58,170 nucleotides of DNA from Prorocentrum cordatum (GCA_963575745.1 CAUYUJ010021040.1:87665-145834); one strand, 5' to 3'; positions 39,026 through 47,510 are shown, counted from the stretch's first letter. Translations and numbers: made by a program. Notes: generated by a model not told the origin, from the letters alone.

Positions 39026-42013
39026 TTACAAGTCGAGTAGGATCTTAGCGAGGAACTTTGCCAGACGATAAGGATATTGGGCGGCCCTCGAGGTCATCGT
39101 TTTACCCTCCAGAATCAAATGTTTATGACCAGGACGGAACGAGCAGAAACCGCGCTTCCCGTGGCATCTGAGGCGATCCGGGAAATTGATAGCCAGGTTG
39201 CCTGACTCGGTGGGGCAGCCGATGACAATCCGCGTGGATTTCCTCCAATGAGCACCGAAAGCGCACTGATGCAGGTTTATAGCCCACGAGTGCGGAAGAA
39301 CATGAGCGGCCACATTATCTTGCCGCCACAAGTACGAGCCCATTGGATTCTCCATAGCATAAGGGATCTTGAAATGAACGCACAACCGAATGATGTAGAC
39401 TGCGACAGATAAGCATAAGTTTCCAATCTTTACTGTTTCACGATCATGGGCTCGCAATCGTGGTAGGCCCTGAGGAAACTTGGCACTCCTGACGGGGTAC
39501 CTGTTCCGGGCCAGCGAGAAGGACGCGCACGGAGGCGCAATCATCACAGCACGAATGAGACCACGGCGAAAATGATCCGCGATGATGCGGAGGTTAGCAG
39601 CACTGCACACATCCTGATCAGCACCCTGCCGAAGGTCTAAGCTGATGGCAGGTACCCCCAGCTTGCGAGCCCACGCGGCGACCCCTCCACCACCGGCGAA
39701 GAGATCCAGGAGATACGGAGCCTTCTGCGCCTTGAGCACGGCGCAGGCGGCGGCCTTGCTCAGGCCGTGGGGCGCTGGGATGCTGGAACGGGTGCGGGGC
39801 GGCCGTGAAGGATGACATCCTCCATCACCCTCAGAGCAGCCACGCAGAACGACTTCGTGAGCTCCGACAGGCCTTCCCACGACTCGTTCAGCCTGCCCGC
39901 CTTCTCGTAGCGCTTGACCGAGGTGAGTGTGGCCCAGCGCCCGCGTTTCTGGACCTCCTCTTGAGTCCGGCGGTTCGAGGCCCTGTCCAGGCTTGCCCCG
40001 GAGTGTCTCCCCTGGTAGGGCACCGCGTCGACCCCGATGTTGTGAGCCGCCCGCCTGAACAGCGCCAAGAACTGCGGGTAGGTCAGGCCGAGCAGCGGCT
40101 GAGACGACCCTCGATCGCGAAGGGCCCGGTAGATGTGATGCATCCAGGCCATCCTTCCTGAATCGATCGGGATCGAGTCGTCCGACGACCCCGTCTTGCT
40201 GCGCGCCGTGCCGCTCTCCGGGAAGAGGAGCAGCACCCAGTTGTCCACGGCGTGGCTGCAAGGCGGCAGGAACGAGTTCGACGTCAGCCCCAGCATCTCG
40301 CCGGGTCGAAGATAGCACTCCACCATGATGAGCACCATCACCCCGGCGAGAGGAGCGCCCAGCCTGGCCATCTCGACCGCGATGCCCGCCCATATCGCGA
40401 ACACCAAGGGCTTCCGCGATCTTGATGGGCTGAGCCGCTTCCAACCTTTGAGAGTACGAAGGGCACGTGGCATGTAGAGGCCACCCGACTTCCCATAGTC
40501 CGGGTGGAAGAACATCATCGCAGCAATGAGCTTCTCTCCACGCCAGCTCTTGACCCCCTCGAGGAAGAGCTTGTTCATATACTCGACCAACTTCACGTCC
40601 AGCACGGCCGACGCGGGCATGGCTGTCAGCAAGAAGCCTGCCCAGGCACAGAACGCGAGGGCGCACTCTCGGTAGGTCTCCAGCGACCTGGCCCCCACCG
40701 AGCGCTTCTCCAAGTAGCTCAGCCCCGCGTTGTGGCCGTGCCTCCAGATGTCGCCGCCGTGGGCCTGGATGGCCCTGCGGACGCGAGCCTTGCCCCGAAG
40801 CTCGAGGTTCCGGCGCGAGGCGGTCACCGCCCGCCGCTCCTCCACGTCGCTGCTCTCGTAGCTCTGTGAGGCGCCCGCGTCCACGGCCGCCGCGGGGACG
40901 CCGGCGCTTGCTGGAGTCAGCTTGCCTGCCGGCGTCTCGAGGAAGGCCTCCACGGTGTCCGTCTGCGCCGGGCAGTGCGGCGGGGCGGCAGCCACGAGCC
41001 TCGCATCCAGGCCCTGGGACGCGTCCAGCACACGCGCCCGCCTCGCCGGCGGGGCCGCCGCAGAGCTGCTCGCGCTCGCCCCCGGGCTCAGGGTGCGCAC
41101 TCTGCGAGGCGCGTTCGCCGCCGGCTCCTGCAGGGAGCCCGCGGCCGGCGCCTGCGGCGGCAGGCTGCCGCGCTGCAGCGTCCGCTGGCGGCCCGGCGAG
41201 GCCGGCTGGGCCCCCTCCATCGCACTGCCGCGATGAGCCTGAGGACACGGGACCCGAGGCCTGGTTTGAGCCTAAATGGGATACGAGGGTCTTGGAGCTG
41301 TCATATTCTGGATCAAACTTCCGACTGCCTTCATCGCCAGAGTTGAACTCGCTTGGTATCCATCGGACAACAAATCTGATGTTTCTCGCCAGACAGAGCG
41401 CAGCAAAACGTCGGACCTGAATTAGCAGCCGAAAATCCCTGGACCTGAAACGACAAAAACAGAGCACTACCGAGAGATTGTCCCCCAGTAGGAGGACGCG
41501 GCAGTCTTTGACTGGCTGAGAATGGGCCGCACGAGAGGCAGCCTTCACCAGTGCTCTGGCCTCAAGCCTCAGAATATCGTCAGCAAAAACCCAGCGATCT
41601 GCCATCACGGTCTTCCAGTGGGAATCGTGAAGCAGCTCATGCGGGACCTCGGGGAACCCCGGGTCGCACTCCCAGCGCTCGCTGTTGAGGATGTCCAGCA
41701 GCTCGGAGTCGAGCCGCCTCGGCGCCCCCTCGGCGTCGCGGACAACCTCGCCCGTCTCTGAGTTCAAAAAAAACCGGCACTCTCGAAGGCGTGCTGACGA
41801 GCCAGACCAGCGCCCAAACGCCACCGACTCAGCTCCGAGATGCGGCCGACCAGAGCCACCTGGGCAGAATCGAACTCCGCCTCTGCGACGCCGTATCCGT
41901 AAAGGCTGGCGTCCGACGAGTAAACGAAAGGCATCCAGTCGCGGTCCCAGCGAGCCTCGAGCATCACCATCAATCCCAAGAAGCACTCCAGTTCCTCTCG
42001 AACAGTGGGCCAA
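39026..42013 (-). CDS. RNase H (5' part) and C5-methyltransferase-like domain (3' part) in one open frame
   Basis: 995 codons are open. The 5' part (about 41780-41275) continues RNase H from the RT frame: RLEARALV (Glu), LLLGDNLSVV (Asp) and RWIPSEFNSGDEGSRKF (Asp), after the first Asp in SSDASLYGYG of the RT frame. The middle (about 41240-39790) overlaps the recombinase gene in another frame and is probably a shadow. The last 250 codons look like a cytosine C5-methyltransferase: LDLFAGGGG (motif I), APPCASFSLAR (motif IV, catalytic Cys), AMENP (motif VI, usually ENV), QCAFGAHWRKSTRIV (motif VIII-like) and YPYRLAKFLAKIL (motif X-like). An N6-adenine enzyme would have a DPPY-type motif IV instead. 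It could modify element cDNA or host DNA; activity is not shown. Confidence 0.7.
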   Translation of the reverse strand: MAHCSRGTGVLLGIDGDARGSLGPRLDAFRLLVGRQPLRIRRRRGGVRFCPGGSGRPHLGAESVAFGRWSGSSARLRECRFFLNSETGEVVRDAEGAPRRLDSELLDILNSERWECDPGFPEVPHELLHDSHWKTVMADRWVFADDILRLEARALVKAASRAAHSQPVKDCRVLLLGDNLSVVLCFCRFRSRDFRLLIQVRRFAALCLARNIRFVVRWIPSEFNSGDEGSRKFDPEYDSSKTLVSHLGSNQASGPVSSGSSRQCDGGGPAGLAGPPADAAARQPAAAGAGRGLPAGAGGERASQSAHPEPGGEREQLCGGPAGEAGACAGRVPGPGCEARGCRPAALPGADGHRGGLPRDAGRQADSSKRRRPRGGRGRGRLTELREQRRGGAAGGDRLAPEPRASGQGSRPQGHPGPRRRHLEARPQRGAELLGEALGGGQVAGDLPRVRPRVLCLGRLLADSHARVGRAGREVGRVYEQALPRGGQELAWREAHCCDDVLPPGLWEVGWPLHATCPSYSQRLEAAQPIKIAEALGVRDMGGHRGRDGQAGRSSRRGDGAHHGGVLSSTRRDAGADVELVPAALQPRRGQLGAAPLPGERHGAQQDGVVGRLDPDRFRKDGLDASHLPGPSRSRVVSAAARPDLPAVLGAVQAGGSQHRGRRGALPGETLRGKPGQGLEPPDSRGGPETRALGHTHLGQALREGGQAERVVGRPVGAHEVVLRGCSEGDGGCHPSRPPRTRSSIPAPHGLSKAAACAVLKAQKAPYLLDLFAGGGGVAAWARKLGVPAISLDLRQGADQDVCSAANLRIIADHFRRGLIRAVMIAPPCASFSLARNRYPVRSAKFPQGLPRLRAHDRETVKIGNLCLSVAVYIIRLCVHFKIPYAMENPMGSYLWRQDNVAAHVLPHSWAINLHQCAFGAHWRKSTRIVIGCPTESGNLAINFPDRLRCHGKRGFCSFRPGHKHLILEGKTMTSRAAQYPYRLAKFLAKILLDL
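39760..41220 (-). CDS. Tyrosine recombinase (integrase) of the YR retroelement
   Basis: 486 codons. The N-terminal 120 residues are Ala/Pro-rich. A SAM-like core-binding region lies at about 140-240 (YLEKRSVGARSLETYRECAL). The catalytic domain has Arg305 in ECYLRPGEMLGL, Lys342 in RSKTGSS, Arg405-His406 in PYQGRHSGAS, Trp429 in KRGRWATL and nucleophile Tyr438 in VKRYEK. Box II has Tyr402 where many relatives have His. All other catalytic positions are present. The product should integrate circular cDNA by recombination through the split direct repeats. It lies in a different frame from RNase H and the methyltransferase. Expression probably needs a separate start or a frameshift; the first Met at 41220 falls right after the RNase H end. 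Confidence 0.9.
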   Translation of the reverse strand: MEGAQPASPGRQRTLQRGSLPPQAPAAGSLQEPAANAPRRVRTLSPGASASSSAAAPPARRARVLDASQGLDARLVAAAPPHCPAQTDTVEAFLETPAGKLTPASAGVPAAAVDAGASQSYESSDVEERRAVTASRRNLELRGKARVRRAIQAHGGDIWRHGHNAGLSYLEKRSVGARSLETYRECALAFCAWAGFLLTAMPASAVLDVKLVEYMNKLFLEGVKSWRGEKLIAAMMFFHPDYGKSGGLYMPRALRTLKGWKRLSPSRSRKPLVFAIWAGIAVEMARLGAPLAGVMVLIMVECYLRPGEMLGLTSNSFLPPCSHAVDNWVLLLFPESGTARSKTGSSDDSIPIDSGRMAWMHHIYRALRDRGSSQPLLGLTYPQFLALFRRAAHNIGVDAVPYQGRHSGASLDRASNRRTQEEVQKRGRWATLTSVKRYEKAGRLNESWEGLSELTKSFCVAALRVMEDVILHGRPAPVPASQRPTA

Positions 42014-43576
42014 AGGACTGAAAAGGTGTGATAGCTGCTCGTCACGAAAGCGTACACTGCGTGAAAGATAGACAGCAGCTCGCGCCGAACCAAGGCCATG
42101 AACGTCATGTGGCCCAGCACCATCTCAAGCTGCCACCCGGCAACCTTGCGCTGCCTGAGGAGACATCGCAGGCCCTTCCGCACGGCTGCGAACCTCTCGT
42201 CCGTAGGCCGCGTGCAGAGCCTCGCTCCATCCAGGTGGCAGCCCAGTGTACGACCACCTCCCACGTGAAGTTCAACCTCATGAAACTTGAGATGGTCACG
42301 ATCGAAATCGGACTGGGCTTCGTGAAGGGCTGAGCGGACGGCGGTGTCTGACAAACCAAGGACGCCGGCGTTATCGACGTACATGAAGTGGCCGAGGTCC
42401 TCACTATGTGGCCCGCGGCGAAGGACAAGAGGCGGCCCTCGATCACTGAGCCGCAAGCTCTTTGCCAAGGACGGCTGCCGATCGAGCCGCGACTGGTTGG
42501 CCGCCTGCGCGAAGAAGAGCGACCATGAGAAGCCCATCGGCAAGCTCTGACTCATGGGCCACACCATCTCCGAGTCGCCAGCCGCCTGACCCTCGATGAG
42601 GGTCTCGCCTGTGGCAGAGGCTAACAGCGGCGGCCAGCAGAAGTAGCGCCGAATGTCGCCGTCCAGCTTCATCCGATGGAAGCAGTCGGCGACGTCGCCG
42701 ACCCCCAGGACAACGCGCAGCTCGCTGAGGTCCCCCTCCTTAAGCACCGGCACCTCGATGCGGCCAAGCCCTTCACCTGACAGCAAGTCGACACCAGGCG
42801 GGGGACGAAAAAGAGCATTGCTGCGTCTACAGTCCACGATGAGGCGCAGGCGCTCACCATCCTTCTTCTTTACAAAAAAACAGTCCAAGAACGCTCAAAG
42901 GTCGTCGGGTCAAAGTCACGAGCCCGATCCTGAGCGCCCGTCTCACGAACTTCGCGTAACTCCGAGGACGTTGGAGCAGCAGAGGGTCAGTATGACAACC
43001 AGGAAGTCCATGAAGCTCTCGTATTAGTGCCGCCTCACGAGGGGGAAGCAGCATCTTGGTGGAGTACTCCTCGAGAAAAATCCTCGCCTCCGCAGGTAGC
43101 ATCTGGGCCAGACTGGGGGCGTCCAGGACGCAGTCCGGCAAGCTGACCCGCGAGTACTCGTAGGAGCCCATGCTGGTAGAGCCAAGAGGAGCGTAGCCCG
43201 CCTTGCCCTTCAGAAGCTTGGCCAAAGCCTCCTTCTCTGTGATGGCGCTGACAACGTCAATCCAGCGACGAGCCGCCGAGAAGACGCGCTGCTGCACATC
43301 GGCCCTGATGAGATCCATCTTACGCTGGCTTACGCTCCCCTCGGGCGCCGTGCCACTGCGATGCTCACCACCGTGCAAGTAATTCAAGCTCTTGCAGGCT
43401 GCGTTGCCGTCTCGCAGCCAGCGGCGCCGCTGACCAGGCGTCAGGCCGTCGCACCAGTCGTCAGGGAGCGCCGCCAACGGGGCTATGGGCAGGCAAGCCG
43501 ACCCACGGAGCCCCGAACTGCCCTTCGTTCTGCGGGAGACGGTCGGGCACTCGCCTCCCTCGGCCTCGGGCGTCAT
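41764..43576 (-). pseudogene. Reverse transcriptase of the YR retroelement, with frame changes
   Basis: Starts at ATG 43576, overlapping the Gag stop as ATGA. The first 240 codons run to a stop at 42854. The rest of RT reads in the next frame (42888-41764). RT motifs are LRLIVDCRRSN, VGDVADCFHRM (motif A, Asp65 counted from the Met at 42888), SLPMGFSWSLFFAQ (motif B) and FMYVDNAGV (motif C, Asn173 where Asp is usual). The frame switch falls at a seven-T run (42874-42880 on the plus strand); one T fewer would join the two frames. At 41766-41773 an eight-T run ends this frame with TGA; one T more would continue into RNase H. These are indel mutations, read errors or slippage sites. RT should copy element RNA. 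Confidence 0.85.
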
Positions 43577-45117
43577 GTGCCCGGCGGGCGGCGGCCACGG
43601 CCCCGCCCGCCTCGACCGCGGCCCCTGCCGGCCGCATCACCTCCCTCAGCGCCGACCGCGGCGCCGCCGGCAGCTCCAGCGGCGGGCAGGCCGCCAGAGG
43701 CGACGGCCGCGGCTGCCGCGCCCGCGCCGTCGGCTGGAGCAGCGCCGGGGACGCGGGACCGCATCCGCAGCGCCTCCAGCTCCTGCTCCTCCTTGGACAG
43801 TCGGCTGGCATAGCTCCGGAGCGCGTCGGGCACCAAGTCGAGCGGGTTGGTCGTGCCGCCCAGGTGCTTCGCCGCGCCCCAGTTCGCGTTCTCGGCCCCG
43901 TGCGCGTAAGCCTCCACATACTGCAGCAGCCGCCGCGAGACCACCTCCAACGACGCCAGGGCGCCCATGTTGAGCTGGTCATAGGTCCCCGCCAGGTACA
44001 GCACTTCGATCAAGGTCTGCACCTCGTGGTAGGCGCGATCCTTCCTGGTCACGCCCTGCTCCTTGCACCACTCCTGAAACCACATCTTGGGCGTGCCACC
44101 GTGGCGATACATCTTACGACAAATCTCGAGGCAGGCGGGAGGCCCACGGATGCTCGAGTCCGAGAAGATCTCCTGTGTGCTCTCCTGCACGACCTTCCTC
44201 CACTCCTTGAACCTGGCCCCGGTCTCGTCGGTATCGATCCAGCACGTGCGCAAGTCCTCCCTCTCGTGAGTGGCGACGCACTCGGGGCCAAGCCCCCCGC
44301 CCTCTGGCTCTGGCGGGGGGGTGGCGGTCCCGCCAGCGCCGGCCTCGGGGCCCGGGAAGAGCCTCTCCTCTAAGGCCTCGCGGGCGGGTCGGAGCTTGTC
44401 GGCCGCCACCAGCTTATCCTCGCGCCACCGCTCCATCGCGTCGTCCGTCACGAACTCGATCGGGAACCACTCGCCCCGCGGGTCCTGGTCGACGCCGTAC
44501 CTGCCCCGGACGACGGCGTTCGGCGACAGTCTCACCTCAAGCCCGAAGTCGGCGCCGCCGTCGAGCGAGCTTAGCACCCAGGTGCCTGGCGGCAGCTCCT
44601 CGGGCGGCGGCGGCCGCGGCCCGGTGGCGCCAGCGCCCCCGTCGGCGTCGGCGAGCGGCGCAGCCGCCTCGGCCTCGGCGGGGCGGACCTGCTTGCCGCG
44701 CAGCCGCCGCTCGACCCTCGGCGCGTCGACCGCCATCACGTCCGGCACTGCGAGGCGTCGACCGGTCCAGGTCACGCCTGTCCCGGCCCAGGTGGCAGCC
44801 GCGTTGCCGTGGTCAGCGATCGCCTCACCGCGGCCCCGCTTGACGACGCTGAGAAGCTCCTCGTCAGTCAGGGGCCGGTTGAAGGCAACAACATTGGTCG
44901 TGCCCGGCGGGTAGACCCGCTTGCCAGTCCACTTCACCACTGAGGTATAGTCGGCCCGCCCTTCAGGATACAGATGGTTGCCAGCAGTATACACCATCCA
45001 CTCCGAGAGGTCAGCAGCCGTGGGCCAGCACAGAACACGCTCATGCGTCCAGCCTGGATCCGACGAATACTGCACCAGCACCCGCATGCCAGGCACGGCT
45101 CCGTCGACGAGCGCCAT
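43573..45117 (-). CDS. Gag-like protein of the YR retroelement
   Basis: 514 codons. No CCHC knuckle was seen. The middle (about 290-430) is helix-rich and Trp/Cys-containing (RTCWIDTDETGARF, PKMWFQEWCKEQGV, LIEVLYLAGTYDQLNMGAL). The C-terminus is an Ala/Gly stretch then an Arg-Gly tail (GRGRGRGGRGRGRR), which is a plausible RNA-binding tail. The position just before RT and the basic tail argue for Gag; sequence similarity to known Gags was not recognised. The stop overlaps the RT start in ATGA, implying stop-restart translation. The 5' 184 bp overlap the upstream ORF. Confidence 0.65.
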   Translation of the reverse strand: MALVDGAVPGMRVLVQYSSDPGWTHERVLCWPTAADLSEWMVYTAGNHLYPEGRADYTSVVKWTGKRVYPPGTTNVVAFNRPLTDEELLSVVKRGRGEAIADHGNAAATWAGTGVTWTGRRLAVPDVMAVDAPRVERRLRGKQVRPAEAEAAAPLADADGGAGATGPRPPPPEELPPGTWVLSSLDGGADFGLEVRLSPNAVVRGRYGVDQDPRGEWFPIEFVTDDAMERWREDKLVAADKLRPAREALEERLFPGPEAGAGGTATPPPEPEGGGLGPECVATHEREDLRTCWIDTDETGARFKEWRKVVQESTQEIFSDSSIRGPPACLEICRKMYRHGGTPKMWFQEWCKEQGVTRKDRAYHEVQTLIEVLYLAGTYDQLNMGALASLEVVSRRLLQYVEAYAHGAENANWGAAKHLGGTTNPLDLVPDALRSYASRLSKEEQELEALRMRSRVPGAAPADGAGAAAAAVASGGLPAAGAAGGAAVGAEGGDAAGRGRGRGGRGRGRRPPGT

Positions 45118-45557
45118 AACGCCACGTGGATCCGCGCCTCTCCGACGGGCTCAAGCCCGCGCCGTGCCGCAACCCGGCCCTCGCACCAGCGGCAGCAGCC
45201 CCAGCCAACGAAGGCCTGCAGCACGACGACGAGCGCGCTCGCCGGCACCACCGGGACCTCGACGGTCGCGGTCACGCCCTCGCCCACCACGCGCAGCGCC
45301 TCCGGGGACGCTGGAGTGGGCGCTGGTGGCGCCGGTGGCGCCGGGCAATGGATCTGCGGGTCGAAGGCGGGGCACGGCTCCCGCGTCACGCTGGTGATGG
45401 ACGAGCTGGTAGAGGCGTCCTCCAGCTCGTGTCCTGGCCCGTCACGAGGCCAGTCAGGCTCAGGAACCACCGCAGGCCCGAGAAAGCCGTGGGCCGCGAA
45501 GCCGACCCAGAAGGCGACTATCGCTCCTGCCGCGGTGGTCGGAGAATGCGCAAGCAT
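44934..45557 (-). CDS. First ORF of the YR retroelement, two hydrophobic segments
   Basis: 207 codons with ATG 8 bp inside the terminal repeat X (45565-45660). Hydrophobic segments lie at residues about 8-30 (AAGAIVAFWVGFAAHGFLGP) and about 101-120 (VPVVPASALVVVLQAFVGWG), the latter followed by Cys and Arg. A Pro/Ala/Thr-rich linker lies between. Only residues 1-147 lie upstream of Gag; the rest overlaps Gag in another frame and may be a shadow. It may be a small membrane protein, or a leader joined to Gag by frameshift. No family was recognised. Confidence 0.45.
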   Translation of the reverse strand: MLAHSPTTAAGAIVAFWVGFAAHGFLGPAVVPEPDWPRDGPGHELEDASTSSSITSVTREPCPAFDPQIHCPAPPAPPAPTPASPEALRVVGEGVTATVEVPVVPASALVVVLQAFVGWGCCRWCEGRVAARRGLEPVGEARIHVALWRSSTEPCLACGCWCSIRRIQAGRMSVFCAGPRLLTSRSGWCILLATICILKGGPTIPQW

Positions 45558-45564
45558 GCCCGCT

Positions 45565-45660
45565 GCAAGCTTGAGCCCAGGCAGTTATGGAAACGGGTGA
45601 TAACTGCAGGGGTGCAACAGACTAAACACTCATAGCAAGACCGTGCATCGCACAACCATG
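45565..45660 (-). repeat. Split direct repeat X, terminal copy (5' end)
   Basis: Identical over 96 bp to 38693-38788. It forms the 5' boundary of the element in coding orientation and presumably holds its promoter; no promoter motif was identified. Confidence 0.95.
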
Positions 45661-45949
45661 TTCAGCGATAGTTCACACCCAAACCCTTCAGTTCAGGCAG
45701 CTAGCCCGCTACGCAACAGCATCGGATCTCAACCACGAAGCGCTCACGTCGAACGCATCCTTGTCCTCCACCCTCAATGTACTTGTTCCCCGAGCGGCGC
45801 CGAGGTCATTCCTCACCCAAGACGTGGTCAAGGTATCCCTGACCATACGCTGGATAGACAGCCAACGGTCCCGTGGCGAATGGGCCTGTGTCGCAAGAGT
45901 GACGGAATTGCGCATGGGCAAAACCGACGGCGCTACGAGGACGATGATG

Positions 45950-46172
45950 ATAATAGAAATAGAAGAAGCGCCATATAATGAAACTTTTGGCGCTAGGCGC
46001 GAATTTCTTGGATCTGGCGTGGAACCCCCTCCCTGGGGCGCGGAGCGCGCCAGGGGCGGCGCCGGAGACGCCGCTGGGGACGCCGCTGGGGGGGCCCAGC
46101 GCGGATCCAAGAAATCCGCGCGGAGCGCCAAAAGTTCACGTGTATGGCCTTGTTTCTTCTTCGAGAGAAGGA
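45950..46172. mobile_element. Family B GC-rich fold-back, copy b
   Basis: Left arm GAAACTTTTGGCGCTAGGCG then AATTTCTTGGATCTGGCG. The right arm is its reverse complement: GCGCGGATCCAAGAAATCCG then CGGAGCGCCAAAAGTTCACG, TGTATGGCC and CTTCTTCGAGAGAAG. The core has CGCGCCAGGGGCGGCGCCGG and a GACGCCGCTGGG duplication. It lies about 290 bp from the retroelement end. Confidence 0.8.
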
Positions 46173-46716
46173 CGAAGTAAAGGTAGAGGGACAACGGTGA
46201 CGACGAGGAACAGGTGGAGGTGGGGGGGAAGGCAACAGGGGGATACCCGTGGAGGGCCTTCCGAGTCGAGACACGAATGATGCCTCAAGCGGCAGCCGAA
46301 GGATGCTGCCGCACGGAATCGAGACATGGCGCTCGTTGCGGTCGAACTCTTTCCTCCTCCTCATCATCATATGCTCATTCGACGCCATCCTTCCCTCCTC
46401 ATACTCCTGCCATGTCTATTATATGTCCCATTCCCGTTCCACTTCCACCGCCTGCTCCCATGACAAGACTCTCTGCGGCGGAACTACGTGGTGACCCGTG
46501 CGCAGCACGGCTGAGCCGCGGCCGTCGATCCCCTCATCCCGGAGCCCCACTCCCTGCTAGCGGTCAAATGGACAACAGGAGTGCCACAGCCTGACCGCCC
46601 CACCGCAGCCCGAGCGCCGCCGCCGCCCGGGGCACACTGGCCTCCTGGGGGGGGCGTGTCACCCCTGGACCTGTACCTTCTGGGCGTGCCAGAAGATGTA
46701 GCACGGCACCCTAATA

Positions 46717-46870
46717 CTAGATGCGGCATGTCCTCCTACAGGCGGGTTTGGGAGGGAAATCGGATCATGGTGAAAAATGCGGAAAATTACAAATAGTGGA
46801 CAGATAATCTCCAGACTATTTTCTGACTATTCTTGAATGTTGCTCCTGTGGATGGACGTGCCCGACTTAA
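46717..46870 (+). mobile_element. Family A MITE, copy 5
   Basis: It runs from CTAGATGCGGCATGTCC to GGACGTGCCCGACTTAA. The flanks share CTAATA (CCCTAATA left, ATCTAATA right). The interior has GACTATTCTTGAATGTTG. Confidence 0.88.
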
Positions 46871-46874
46871 ATCT

Positions 46875-47510
46875 AATAGCAGCAGTGGTGAACAGACGTG
46901 TCGAGAACAAGGAGGTGGTCCTGGCCCGAGAGGTGACGCCAGCTTTTCCAGGGAGGCTCCGATGGCCTCTGAAGGCCCCTCACACGAGGCCCGGAGAGCC
47001 CCATGGGGACTGTTCGGAAGAACGCGCCAAGCTCGGGGCACCTTGCCAGGGACACCGCCAGGGCTTAGTGGGCTATGGAAGCGGCAGGGCCTTTTTCACC
47101 GTTTCCGAAACAATCTTTTAAACGGCGAGATAAAAAAGAACGGCGACCAGAAGCGACAAACGAATGGCTCCGGGATTAGAACCGGAGCCGGAACTGGAAA
47201 AAAAACGGCGACGGAACTGGCAAAATAAGGCGTCGGAATCGGCAAAAAAAGCGGCAAAACGGAACCGGGAAAAAACAGCCCTGCCGCCACGGCGCTTCAG
47301 TGCAGCGGGCACTCCTCTTGGCCGCCAGCGGGGCCAGAGGACGACTGATGACTACCTACCAGACCCCCCCAACATAGACCGAAGTCCAAATTTGGGAGGC
47401 GTACGGGATCCATCCGTGTCTTTTCAATGTTCTGGGGTGCCCCCCGACTGGGAATGGAGGGCAACTTAGGGCCTTCGGGTTGGGTTGGGGTGGTTTCGTG
47501 GGTTTGAACG
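46875..47510. other. No recognisable gene
   Basis: Mixed sequence with a GGAACCGG and AAAAACGGCGAC-rich stretch at 47165-47285. No motif was recognised. Confidence 0.4.

Larger units (their letters stand above)
38513..45660 (-). mobile_element. Tyrosine-recombinase retrotransposon (PAT/Ngaro-like layout) with a methyltransferase domain
   Basis: 7.15 kb read on the minus strand. The ends are split direct repeats: X (45565-45660), ORFs, Y (38786-38892) overlapping X (38693-38788), a 74-bp spacer, then Y (38513-38618). This X1 - ORFs - Y1X2 - Y2 order is the signature of PAT- and Ngaro-type YR retroelements, not of LTR elements. Coding order is a membrane-like ORF, Gag-like, RT, RNase H, tyrosine recombinase, methyltransferase-like. 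X copies are identical over 96 bp; Y copies differ at two positions. The repeats are therefore young, although RT carries two frame changes. No target duplication is expected, since insertion is by recombination. Confidence 0.93.

Noticed and set aside
40866-41420. Plus-strand ORFs opposite the recombinase and Gag genes
   Set aside because: They are antisense shadows of GC-rich coding sequence, with Arg/Pro/Ala-rich low-complexity translations.
43461-43982. Minus ORF overlapping the 3' end of Gag
   Set aside because: It is an alternative frame of the Gag Arg-Gly and Ala-rich region, with a random-looking translation.
38513-45660. LTR retrotransposon interpretation
   Set aside because: The flanking repeats are not simple terminal repeats; they are split as X - YX - Y, and a tyrosine recombinase is present instead of a DDE integrase.
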